64,000 nucleotides of DNA from Actinacidiphila epipremni (lineage in GTDB: Bacteria; Actinomycetota; Actinomycetes; Streptomycetales; Streptomycetaceae): assembly GCF_012034175.1 (NCBI RefSeq), contig NZ_JAATEJ010000029.1, positions 53,110-117,109 of the forward strand. Direction: 5' to 3'. Numbering within the stretch: the first letter of the stretch is position 1; each line of letters opens with the position of its first letter. The notes below the pieces were generated by a model that was given only the letters and a program-made list of their open reading frames with translations, searched no databases and was not told the DNA's origin. Both the position numbers and the translations under genes were made by a program. Of this stretch, positions 53,907-62,356 are shown one piece after another.

Positions 53907-55251
53907 GCAGGCCCACCTTCTGCTTGGCCGCCAGCACCCGCTTGACGCTGTCGGACACCGCGTTGCGCAGCGCCGCGTCCTTCGGCATCTGCGTGAGCAC
54001 CGCGCGGGTCATCGGGGAGATGTCGGCGGGCACGACGGTCAGCAGCAGGTTGCCGCCGGCCTTGAAGAAGTCCACCGCCCGCTCGGCCGGGGTGCGGTCG
54101 CTGACGGCGACGGCCGCCCCGAGGTCGTCGGAGATGACCGCGCCCTTGAAGCCGAGGTCGCCGCGCAGCATGCCGCGGATGATCGTGGAGGAGAAGGCGG
54201 CCTGGTTGTTCGGGTCGATCTTGGCGTAGATCGCCGAGGAGACCATCACGAAGGGCGTGCCCGCCGCGACCGCGCTGCGGAAGGGTTCGAGGAACGCGTC
54301 GTGCCGGGTCGTGACGTCATCGGTGACGCCGGCGCTGAAGTCGGTGTTGCCGGTCACCCGGCCCAGGCCCGGGAAGTGCTTGGCGCTGGTGAGGACGCCC
54401 GCCTGGAGCATGCCGCGCAGGAAGGCGGTGCTGTGGGTGGCGGCCGTCGTGGGGTTCGTGCCGTACTCGCGCTGGAGCTTGCCGATGGGCGCGTTGACGT
54501 TCACCAGGTTCGGCGGCACGGTGTCGGCGACCGGCGCGAGGTTCATCGTCACGCCCGCCGAGCGCAGCTGCCCGCCCCAGGTCCGCGCGTCGCTCTGCAG
54601 CGTGCCGGTGGCGAGCTTGCCCTGCTGGAGGGCCGCGGGGATGGCGCTGAAGCCGGGGCCGTTCAGCACCTGGACCTGGCCGCCCTCCTGGTCGGTGGAG
54701 ACCAGCATCTTCACGGTGGCGCCCTTGACCTTGGGCGCGAGCCGCGCCACCTGGTCGGTGACGTGCTTGACGGTGGCCGCTCCGCTGTTGGTGTGGCCCT
54801 TGAGGAAGACCGAGCCGACCTGGCCACCGGTGATCGCGGCGGACTGGGCGGAGGTCACTCCGGTGCTGCCGACCGCGGTCATGAACAGCTGGCCGACCTG
54901 CTGGGCCTGGCTCATCCCGGCGACCGCCCGGTCGACGCAACTGGCCGGCTTGGCGGTGCCGGTGGTCGGCGGGGGCGGCGCGGTGGTGCCAGGCGAGGTC
55001 GGCGAGGGCGAGCCGGTGGGGGAGGCCGTGCCGGTGGGGGAGGCGGGGGTGGAGGTGGTGACGGTCGCCGAGGCGGTGCTCGTGGACGAGCCGCCGCCGC
55101 TGCCGCACGCCGCCAGGCCCGGGCCGGCGGTGGCCAGCAGGCCGAGCACGAGCCCGGCGCCGCGGACGCCGCCGAGGGCGCGGGGGCGCCGGCCGGAGCC
55201 CGCGCGGTACGGCCGCCGGGCGGCGGCGGGGGAACGGGTCGGCTGGCGCAC
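53893..55251 (-). CDS. GH3-family lipoprotein (NagZ-like) with altered dyad
   Basis: This 452-residue protein has a basic N-terminus and lipobox LAAC, a Thr/Ser/Pro linker and a GH3 N-terminal barrel. TDQEGGQVQVL, KHFPGLGRV and the nucleophile Asp of VISDDLGAA match the beta-N-acetylhexosaminidase branch. In NagZ the general acid/base is the His of KHFPGHG...DSH; here the region reads KHFPGLGRVTGNTDFSAG, so that His is missing. It may use another residue or be inactive. The start is a GTG with GGTGAGG upstream. It would sit on the outer face of the membrane and may work on wall muropeptides. Confidence 0.85.
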   Translation of the reverse strand: MRQPTRSPAAARRPYRAGSGRRPRALGGVRGAGLVLGLLATAGPGLAACGSGGGSSTSTASATVTTSTPASPTGTASPTGSPSPTSPGTTAPPPPTTGTAKPASCVDRAVAGMSQAQQVGQLFMTAVGSTGVTSAQSAAITGGQVGSVFLKGHTNSGAATVKHVTDQVARLAPKVKGATVKMLVSTDQEGGQVQVLNGPGFSAIPAALQQGKLATGTLQSDARTWGGQLRSAGVTMNLAPVADTVPPNLVNVNAPIGKLQREYGTNPTTAATHSTAFLRGMLQAGVLTSAKHFPGLGRVTGNTDFSAGVTDDVTTRHDAFLEPFRSAVAAGTPFVMVSSAIYAKIDPNNQAAFSSTIIRGMLRGDLGFKGAVISDDLGAAVAVSDRTPAERAVDFFKAGGNLLLTVVPADISPMTRAVLTQMPKDAALRNAVSDSVKRVLAAKQKVGLLSCG

Positions 55252-55474
55252 GGTGGGACCTCACCTCGTCGGCCGTCCGGGCGGGTGCGGCCCGGCGGCG
55301 GTCGCGTCTGCTCTTCTCCTGGTCACCCGGGGCGTCCGTCGTCCGGTGTGACGAGAGGAAACCCCTGTGAGGTGATCATCATGCCCGGCCGCGCCGGGCC
55401 GCGCATCCCCGGGGACACCGCGGGGACGGCCCGCGCACGCTTCTTGACGGTGCGAGAGACCCGGGGCGAGCATG

Positions 55475-55488
55475 TGGGAGCGCTCCCA
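55475..55488 (+). promoter_or_regulatory. CebR-type operator of the GH9 cellulase
   Basis: TGGGAGCGCTCCCA is a perfect 14-bp palindrome identical to the core at 43639-43652. It lies 70 bp before the GH9 start and is flanked by ATG on both sides. Confidence 0.92.
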
Positions 55489-55557
55489 TGGGGCGGGCGG
55501 CCCGCAACCGGCCACCCGCCCCCGGGTGCGTTCCCCCCACACCCGCCTGGAGGACGC

Positions 55558-58224
55558 GTGCCCAGAACCCGCAGACTCTGCCGAACCCCCGTGCGCGCCC
55601 TGCGGCGCGCCAGGACCGCCGCGGTCACCGCACTGGCCGCCCTGCTGCCGCTGGCGATGGCGGCCACCGCCGGCGCCCCCGCCGCGCACGCCGCCGCCCC
55701 GGCCGCCGCACCCGCCGCGGCCGGCGGCTACAACTACGCCGAGGCGCTGCAGGACTCGATGCTCTTCTACGAGTCGCAGCGCTCCGGCAAGCTGCCCGCC
55801 GACAATCGCGTCTCCTGGCGCGGCGACTCCGACCTCACCGACGGCTCCGACGCCGGGCTCGACCTCACCGGCGGCTACCACGACGCCGGCGACGAGGTGA
55901 AGTTCGCCTTCCCCATGGCCTTCTCCATGACCATGCTCGGCTGGGGCGGCATCGACGAGGCGTCCGGCTACGCCAAGAGCGGCCAGGACGGCTACCTGCT
56001 GCGCAACCTGCGCTGGGGCGACGACTGGCTGCTCAAGGCGCACCCGTCGGCCAATGTGCTGTACGGCCAGGTGGGCGACGGCAGCAGCGACCACGCCTTC
56101 TGGGGCCCGCCCGAGGTCAACCCCGAGCCCCGGCCCTCGTACAAGATCGACGCCTCCTGCCCCGGCTCCGACCTGGCCGGCGAGGCCGCCGCCGCGCTCG
56201 CCTCGTCCTCGATGCTCTTCAAGCAGAGCGACGCCACTTACGCCGCGACGCTGCTGGCCAACGCCAAGCAGCTCTACACCTTCGCCGACACCTACCGCGG
56301 CACGTACGACAAGTGCATCACCGCCGCCCAGGGCTACTACAACTCCTGGTCCGGCTACTGGGACGAGCTGGTGTGGGGCGCGCTGTGGCTCTACCGCGCC
56401 ACCGGCGACAGCGCGTACCTGGCCAAGGCCGAGACCTACTACGCGCAGCTGCCCAAGATGAACCAGACCAGCACGCCCGAATACAACTGGACGATCGCCT
56501 GGGACGACAAGTCCTACGGCGACTACGTGCTGCTGGCCGAACTCACCGGCAAGCAGACCTACGTCGACGACGCCGAGCGCTGGCTCGACTGGTGGACCAC
56601 GGGCGTGGGCAGCGCGAAGGTCGCCTACTCGCCCGGCGGCGAGGCGTTCCTCGACACGTGGGGCTCGCTGCGCTACTCCTCCAACACCGCCTATGTGGCG
56701 CTGCAGTTCTCCGACTGGCTGGCGGCGCAGGGCAAGGACGCCGCCAAGGTGCAGACCTACCACGACTTCGCGGTGCGGCAGATCGACTACGTCCTCGGCG
56801 ACAACCCCGCCAAGGAGAGCTACGAGATCGGCTTCACCAACTCCGGCAAGAACACCAAGTGGCCGCAGAACCCGCACAACCGGGCCGCGCACGGCTCCTG
56901 GTCGCAGTCCATGACCGAGCCGGCGAGCACCCGGCACCTCGACATCGGCCTGCTGGTCGGCGGCCCCGGCTCGGCGGACGACGGCTTCTCCGACGAGCGC
57001 TCCAACTACGGCGAGACCGAGGGCGCGCTGGACTACAACGCGGGCTTCTCCGGGGCGCTCGCCGCGCTCACCGACGAGTACGGCGGCACACCGCTGGCGA
57101 ACTTCCCGCCCAAGGAGACCCCGGACGGGCCCGAGGAGTTCCTGCAGGCCGCGGTCAACACCGCCGGCACGAACTTCTACGAGATCAAGGCGCAGGTGGT
57201 CAACAAGTCCGGCTGGCCGGCCCGCCACCTCACCCACGGCAGCTTCCGCTACTACTTCACCCTGGACGCCGGCACCACCGCCTCGCAGGTGACGGTGACC
57301 TCGCCGTACAACCAGTGCTCGGCGCCGACCGGCCCGACGCAGTTCTCCGGCAGCGTCTACTACGTCACGATCAGCTGCGAGGGCCAGGACATCGCGCCCG
57401 CCGGGCAGTCGGCCTTCCACCGCGAGGTGCAGTTCCGGCTCACCTTCCCCGGCGCGCACGACCCCACCAAGGACTGGTCCTACCAGGGCATTTCCACCAC
57501 GCCCGGCTCCACCCCGGTCACCGTGAACGACATGGTCCTCTACGACGGCGCCACCGCGGTGTGGGGCACCGCCCCCAGCGGCGGCGGCACCACCCCGCCG
57601 CCGGCCGACACCCCGCCGGGCGCGCCCGGCACGCCGACCGCCTCCGCGGTCACCGGCTCGTCGGTCACCCTGACCTGGCCCGCGGCGACCCCCGGCAGCC
57701 TGCCGCTGGCCGGCTACCAGGTCTTCAACGGCCAGACGCTGCTGGCCACCACCACCGCCACGAGCTACACCGTCACCGGGCTCACCCCGGGCACGCCCTA
57801 CACCTTCACCGTCAAGGCCGTGGACACCGCGGGCACCACCTCGGCCGCCTCACCGGCGGTGACCCTCACCACCACGACCACCAGCCCGCCGCCCGGCGGC
57901 GGCACGGGCGCGGCCTGCACGGCCGTCTACAAGGTCACCAACTCCTGGTCGGGCGGCTTCCAGGCGGACGTCCTGGTCACCAACACCGGGAGCAGCACGC
58001 TGAACGGCTGGACGCTGACCTTCACCTTCGGCGGCGACCAGAAGATCGGCAGCGGCTGGAACGGCACGTTCGCCCAGTCGGGCCAGAAGGTCACGGTGAC
58101 CAACCCGTCGTGGTCCCCGAGCCTCGCGCCCGGCGGCACGGTCGATCCCGGCTTCACCGGGACGTACTCCGCCTCCAACGCCGCGCCCACGGGCTTCGCC
58201 CTGAACGGCGTGGCCTGCACGTGA
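55558..58224 (+). CDS. secreted GH9 cellulase (GH9-CBM3c-FN3-CBM2)
   Basis: This 888-residue processive-type endoglucanase degrades cellulose outside the cell. A signal peptide ends AAHAAAP. The GH9 barrel follows to about residue 480, with the catalytic Asp pair in GGYHDAGDEVKF and the acid Glu in ETEGALDYNAGFSGALAAL. Then come a CBM3c-like domain (NTAGTNFYEIKAQVVNKSGWPA), a fibronectin type III module (AAGYQVFNG-type strand near 720) and a C-terminal CBM2 (CTAVYKVTNSWSGGFQAD). This order matches Thermobifida Cel9A-type enzymes. GGAGGA precedes the GTG. CebR-box control means cellobiose induction. Confidence 0.95.
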   Translation: MPRTRRLCRTPVRALRRARTAAVTALAALLPLAMAATAGAPAAHAAAPAAAPAAAGGYNYAEALQDSMLFYESQRSGKLPADNRVSWRGDSDLTDGSDAGLDLTGGYHDAGDEVKFAFPMAFSMTMLGWGGIDEASGYAKSGQDGYLLRNLRWGDDWLLKAHPSANVLYGQVGDGSSDHAFWGPPEVNPEPRPSYKIDASCPGSDLAGEAAAALASSSMLFKQSDATYAATLLANAKQLYTFADTYRGTYDKCITAAQGYYNSWSGYWDELVWGALWLYRATGDSAYLAKAETYYAQLPKMNQTSTPEYNWTIAWDDKSYGDYVLLAELTGKQTYVDDAERWLDWWTTGVGSAKVAYSPGGEAFLDTWGSLRYSSNTAYVALQFSDWLAAQGKDAAKVQTYHDFAVRQIDYVLGDNPAKESYEIGFTNSGKNTKWPQNPHNRAAHGSWSQSMTEPASTRHLDIGLLVGGPGSADDGFSDERSNYGETEGALDYNAGFSGALAALTDEYGGTPLANFPPKETPDGPEEFLQAAVNTAGTNFYEIKAQVVNKSGWPARHLTHGSFRYYFTLDAGTTASQVTVTSPYNQCSAPTGPTQFSGSVYYVTISCEGQDIAPAGQSAFHREVQFRLTFPGAHDPTKDWSYQGISTTPGSTPVTVNDMVLYDGATAVWGTAPSGGGTTPPPADTPPGAPGTPTASAVTGSSVTLTWPAATPGSLPLAGYQVFNGQTLLATTTATSYTVTGLTPGTPYTFTVKAVDTAGTTSAASPAVTLTTTTTSPPPGGGTGAACTAVYKVTNSWSGGFQADVLVTNTGSSTLNGWTLTFTFGGDQKIGSGWNGTFAQSGQKVTVTNPSWSPSLAPGGTVDPGFTGTYSASNAAPTGFALNGVACT

Positions 58225-58252
58225 GGGTGCCCACCGCGCCGGGCGGACGCCG

Positions 58253-58315
58253 GTAGGGGCGCGGGGGACTGCGCGATCGGCCGCCCACGGGCGGAAGGTC
58301 GCGCAGTCCCGCGTC
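58253..58315. terminator. long inverted repeat after GH9 (recurrent Streptomyces-type element)
   Basis: GGGACTGCGCGA at 58265-58276 pairs with 58299-58310 over 12 bp, with a small CCGCCC/GGGCGG hairpin inside. The opening GTAGGGGCGCGGGGGACTGC resembles an intergenic element I recall from many Streptomyces genomes. It separates the convergent GH9 and sigma-factor genes. Confidence 0.7.
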
Positions 58316-58347
58316 CCGTGCGAGCCCGGGGCGTCCGCCGGGCGGGG

Positions 58348-59595
58348 TCAGCGCAGATCTGCCAACCGCCCGGCCAGAAAGCGGCGTTCGGCCTCCGTGG
58401 GGGCCAGCGCGAGGGCTTCGCGGTAGGCGGCGGCGGCCTCGGCGTCCCGGCCCAGCCTGCGCAGCAGGTCCGCCCGGGTCGCCGGGAGGAGGTGGTAGCC
58501 GGCCAGCTCGCCGGCGGCGGCCAGCGCGTCGGCGAGGGCCAGGCCGGCCGCCGGCCCGTCGGCCATCGCGACCGCCACCGCCCGGTTGAGCTCGACCACC
58601 GGGCCCGGCGCCATCCGGGCCAGCTCCGCGTAGAGCAGCGCGATCTGCGGCCAGTCGGTGGCCTCGGCCTTCTCCGCCTGCGCGTGGCACGCGGCGATCG
58701 CCGCCTGCACCTGGTACGGCCCCGGCCGCCGCCGGGCGAGCGCCGCGTCCAGCACGGCCGTGCCCTCGGCGATGCCGCGCCGGTCCCAGCGCGAGCGGTC
58801 CTGCTCCGCCAGCGGCACCAGGTCGCCGTCCGCGTCGGTCCTGGCCGCCGCCCGCGCGTCGTGCAGCAGCATCAGGGCCAGCAGCCCGGCCGCCTCCGGC
58901 TCGCCGGGCAGCAGCGCGGCCAGCAGCCGGGCCAGCCGGATCGCCTCCGCGGTGACCCGGCGCTGGTCGGGACCCGCGGCGCCGGGCGCGTAACCGGCGT
59001 TGAACAGCAGGTAGACGATGGCGAGCACCGCCTCCGTGCGGTCGGGCAGCAGATCGGGCGGCGGCACCCGGAAGGGGATACCGGCGTTCCTGATCTTGTT
59101 CTTGGCGCGGGTCAGCCGCTGCGCCATCGTGTTCTCCGGCACCAGGAACGCCCGGGCGATCTCCGCCGTGCCCAGCCCGGTCAGCGTGCGCAGCGTGAGC
59201 GCGACCTGGGCGGGCAGCGGCAGCGCCGGGTGGCAGCAGGTGTAGATCAGCCGCAGCCGGTCGTCGGGCAGCCCGTCGTCGTCGGGCCGGTCGCCCGGCT
59301 GGTCGGCGGGCGGCGGCCCGGGGTCCAGCCGGGCCGCCGTCCGCAGCTTGACGTTCTCGTTGGCGGCCCGGCGCAGCCGGTCCAGTGCCCGGTTGCGGGC
59401 CGTGGTGGTCAGCCAGGCGCCGGGGCTGCGCGGCACGCCGTCGCGCGGCCAGCGCTCCAGCGCCCGCTCGAAGGCGTCCTGCGCGCACTCCTCGGCCAGG
59501 TCCCAGTCGCCGGTCTGCCGGATCACCGCCGCCACGACCCGGCCCCACTCCCGGGACCAGGCCGCGGCGACGGCCTCCTTCACCGCGTCCCGCAC
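58348..59595 (-). CDS. ECF42-type RNA polymerase sigma factor
   Basis: This 415-residue sigma factor has sigma region 2 (GDWDLAEECAQDAFERALERWP) and region 4 (LTGLGTAEIARAFLVPENTMAQRLTRAKNKIR). A long C-terminal extension carries tetratricopeptide-like repeats, which is the hallmark of ECF42 sigma factors, a group without an anti-sigma gene. The GTG start has GAGGTGG upstream. The next gene upstream encodes the DGPF (YCII-related) protein that usually accompanies this group, which is thought to be its partner in regulation. Confidence 0.92.
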   Translation of the reverse strand: MRDAVKEAVAAAWSREWGRVVAAVIRQTGDWDLAEECAQDAFERALERWPRDGVPRSPGAWLTTTARNRALDRLRRAANENVKLRTAARLDPGPPPADQPGDRPDDDGLPDDRLRLIYTCCHPALPLPAQVALTLRTLTGLGTAEIARAFLVPENTMAQRLTRAKNKIRNAGIPFRVPPPDLLPDRTEAVLAIVYLLFNAGYAPGAAGPDQRRVTAEAIRLARLLAALLPGEPEAAGLLALMLLHDARAAARTDADGDLVPLAEQDRSRWDRRGIAEGTAVLDAALARRRPGPYQVQAAIAACHAQAEKAEATDWPQIALLYAELARMAPGPVVELNRAVAVAMADGPAAGLALADALAAAGELAGYHLLPATRADLLRRLGRDAEAAAAYREALALAPTEAERRFLAGRLADLR

Positions 59596-59669
59596 ACCGC
59601 CACCTCAGTCAGCTCAGCCACTTCAGCCACCTTCGTCACGCCGGCCGTGCCCGCCGGGCCCGAGCCGGC

Positions 59670-60005
59670 TCAGTCGGCCCAGAAGGGCCGGACCTCCACC
59701 ATGCCGAACTTCGCCACCGGGTGCCGCGCCGCGACCTCGATCGCCTCGTCGAGGTCGGCGCACTCGATGATGTCGAAGCCGGCCATCTGCTCCTTGGTCT
59801 CGGCGTAGGGCCCGTCGGTCAGCAGCCGCGCGCCGTTCCTGACCCGTACGGTCGTGGCGTCCTCGGCGGGCCGGGTGCGGTTGCCGTCCAGCCGTACGCC
59901 CCTGCGGGTCATCTCCTGCACCCACGGCTCGGCGTCCAGCTCCTCGGGCGTGGCGCCGGGGAAGCCGTCGGCGGTCTCACTGCAGATCAGCAGCAGGTAC
60001 TTCAT
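59670..60005 (-). CDS. YCII-related (DGPF) protein, partner of ECF42
   Basis: This 111-residue protein has the DGPF-family layout: MKYLLLICSET at the start, TDGPYAETKEQMAGFDII (DGP-Y/F motif) in the middle and ARHPVAKFGMVEVRPF at the end. The family forms small ferredoxin-like dimers. Proteins like it are encoded next to ECF42 sigma factors, and this pair has that layout on one strand with a 74-bp gap. AAGGAGA precedes the ATG. Confidence 0.92.
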   Translation of the reverse strand: MKYLLLICSETADGFPGATPEELDAEPWVQEMTRRGVRLDGNRTRPAEDATTVRVRNGARLLTDGPYAETKEQMAGFDIIECADLDEAIEVAARHPVAKFGMVEVRPFWAD

Positions 60006-60130
60006 GGCACATCTCCTTGCTCTGCGTGTGCGCGGCCGGGCAGGACGCCCGGTCACCCCTACGACGATCGGCAGCCGCCCGGATGTACACCCCGCGCGCG
60101 ATTGATTCGTCCCGGTCCGCCTTTCGGCCC

Positions 60131-61441
60131 TCAGCCCGCCGCCCCGGCCGCGCGCAGGGCGGGCTCGGCCCGGCGCACACCCGGGGCGAGCGTGGCCAGC
60201 AGCGCGACGCCGAGCGTCAGCCCCAGCAGCGCGACGACCGCGCCGCGCGGGCCGGTCAGGCCCAGCAGGAAGCCGCCGAGCAGCTGGCCGAAGGGCATCG
60301 CGCCCCAGCTCACCAGCAGCACCACGCTCTTGATCCGGCCCAGCATATGGCCGGGCACCACCTGGTACTGGTAGCCGCTGACCACGACGTTCCACACCGG
60401 GCCGACGAACGCCAGCAGCGTCGCCACCGCCGCGAGCGCCCACGGCGCCGACACCGCGGCCATCGGGGCGAGCAGCAGCGCCCACAGCCACGTCGCGCCG
60501 ACCGCCACCGTCCGGGGCGCCACCCGGCGCGCCAGCCAGGGCGCGCACAGGGCGCCGGCCAGGCCCCCCAGGCCGAAGCAGCCGAGCACCGCCCCGGTCG
60601 TCGCGGTGGACGCGCCGAGCCGGGCGGCCAGCACGATCAGCACCAGGTTGAGCGCCTGGAACATCAGGTTGACCAGCGCCACGCACACCATCGTCACCCG
60701 GATGAAGTGCTGCCCGCGCAGCCAGCGCAGCGCGTCGGCGATCTCGGTACGCAGCCGCGCCGCCGGCGCCGCCCGGCGTACCCGCAGATCGGCCCGGACA
60801 CCGAGCAGAGCGCCGAACGACACGACGTAGGAGAGCGCGTCGGCGGCGAACGGCAGCGCGTGCGACACGCCGTACAGCAGCCCGCCCAGCGGCGGCCCGG
60901 CCAGGGCGGCGCCGCGCGACTTGGCCTCCTCCTGCGCCAGCGCGGCCGTCAGCTGCCGGTCCGGTACGAGCGCCGGCAGCGCGGCCTTCTCCGCGACGCT
61001 GAAGAAGACGTAGAGGGTGCCGCCGGCGAAACCGGCCAGCAGCAGGTGCGGATACGTCAGCTGGCCCGCCCACAGCGCCAGCGGCACACTGCCGAGCACC
61101 ACCGCGCGGCCCGCGTCGCACCACAGCATCACCCGGCGGCGGTTCCAGCGGTCCACCAGCGCCCCGGCCGGCAGGTAGAACAGCAGGTAGGGGAGCGTCG
61201 CGACAAAGCCGGCCACGCCCGCCTTGCGCACCGAGCCGGTCGTCCCCAGCACCAGCAGCGGCACGGCGACCGCCGACGTCCTGGTGCCCAGCACGGACAG
61301 CGTCTGCCCGCACCACAGCAGCGTGAAGTCCCGGTTGCGCCACAGCGGCCGGACCCCCGCGGTCGCCGCACCGCGGTCCCCGCCCGCGGCCGTACGGCCC
61401 GCTCCCTCGACGGCGCCCGCCCCCCGCTCCCCGCCCGTCAC
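60131..61441 (-). CDS. MFS transporter (12-helix, MDR-like)
   Basis: This 436-residue transporter has 12 predicted helices with a large hydrophilic loop in the middle, typical of the actinobacterial enterobactin exporter/EntS-like group. RPLWRNRDFTLLWCGQTLSVLG begins helix 1 and PAGALVDRWNRRRVMLWCD is the motif A loop. The GTG start overlaps the DUF1275 stop (GTGA). The first 25 residues are Gly/Ala-rich. The substrate is unknown. Confidence 0.87.
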   Translation of the reverse strand: MTGGERGAGAVEGAGRTAAGGDRGAATAGVRPLWRNRDFTLLWCGQTLSVLGTRTSAVAVPLLVLGTTGSVRKAGVAGFVATLPYLLFYLPAGALVDRWNRRRVMLWCDAGRAVVLGSVPLALWAGQLTYPHLLLAGFAGGTLYVFFSVAEKAALPALVPDRQLTAALAQEEAKSRGAALAGPPLGGLLYGVSHALPFAADALSYVVSFGALLGVRADLRVRRAAPAARLRTEIADALRWLRGQHFIRVTMVCVALVNLMFQALNLVLIVLAARLGASTATTGAVLGCFGLGGLAGALCAPWLARRVAPRTVAVGATWLWALLLAPMAAVSAPWALAAVATLLAFVGPVWNVVVSGYQYQVVPGHMLGRIKSVVLLVSWGAMPFGQLLGGFLLGLTGPRGAVVALLGLTLGVALLATLAPGVRRAEPALRAAGAAG

Positions 61442-62169
61442 CTCGCGGTCCACGGCGCGGTGCTGCGCCGGGTGGCGAAGAGCGCCGCGCAGACCACGGC
61501 CAGCAGCGCGGCGGCCAGCGGCAGCGGAAGCTCCTGCCCGCTGTGCCCGATGAGCGCGGCGCCGACGAGCGCGCCGGCGAACATCGCCAGCGCCGACAGC
61601 AGCCGCACCCCCGCCTTGGCGTTCCGCCCGCCCGCGAGCCGGCCGTCGGCCGACATGCCGGTGATCGTCATGGTCAGCACGGTCGTCGTCAGGTCGGGCA
61701 CCGCGAGCTGCCGCGCCACCGCGTTCTGCCCGCCCATCGCCAGGCCCAGCAGCACGATCAGCGCCCAGCGGGCGCCGTCCCTGGCCGGCAGGTCGGCCGC
61801 CGCCGCGATCGCCCACGCCGCCACCACCAGCACCGTCTGCGCGCCGGTGACCGCGAGCAGCAGCCGGCCGCGATGCCCGGCGAGCCGCCGGCCGGCCCGG
61901 CCCCCGACCAGCGCGCCGGCGACGAAGCCGGCGAGCGCCAGCAGGGACGCGGTCACCGAGAAGCCGCTCGCGCCGGCCAGCGAGAAGGCCAGGAAGACGA
62001 CATTGCCGGTCATGTTCGCCACGAACACCCGCCCCAGCACCAGGTAGCTGAACGCGTCCACCAGGCCCGTCACCACGGTCAGCGCCAGCAGCAGCGGCGG
62101 CAGCGGCCCGTGCGGCCCACCCGGCCGGGGCAGGAGCGTGTCGCGGGCTTCGCGGAGCAGTGGGTGCAC
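61438..62169 (-). CDS. DUF1275 (YoaK-like) membrane protein
   Basis: This 243-residue membrane protein has six or so helices. It shows YoaK-family features: VVTGLVDAFSYLVLGRVFVANMTGN near the N-terminus, MGGQNAVARQLAVPDLTTTVLTMT in the middle, and an RR-containing end. The GTG at 62169 has GGAGGTGG upstream and is preferred to longer starts. Its stop overlaps the MFS start, so they form an operon. Function is not established for the family. Confidence 0.87.
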   Translation of the reverse strand: MHPLLREARDTLLPRPGGPHGPLPPLLLALTVVTGLVDAFSYLVLGRVFVANMTGNVVFLAFSLAGASGFSVTASLLALAGFVAGALVGGRAGRRLAGHRGRLLLAVTGAQTVLVVAAWAIAAAADLPARDGARWALIVLLGLAMGGQNAVARQLAVPDLTTTVLTMTITGMSADGRLAGGRNAKAGVRLLSALAMFAGALVGAALIGHSGQELPLPLAAALLAVVCAALFATRRSTAPWTAR

Positions 62170-62356
62170 GGTGTGCCACCTCCGGTGGGCGTGGCCCCCG
62201 GCGTTCGGGACAGACGTAGCACCGGAAGGCACGGCGGTATCTCCCGGGCCGGGCCCGGGGACTGACGCCCCATCGTGCCCGGTCCGACCCGCCGGGCGTG
62301 GCTGCGGCGCGAAGATCGCCGCCGATGTGAGACTTGCACCACGGAGGTGATCTTCG

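Noticed and set aside
54301..58224. Frame that would extend the GH9 gene far upstream
   Set aside because: The part before 55558 runs antisense to the GH3 gene and is low-complexity. The GTG at 55558 has a good ribosome site and starts a clear signal peptide.
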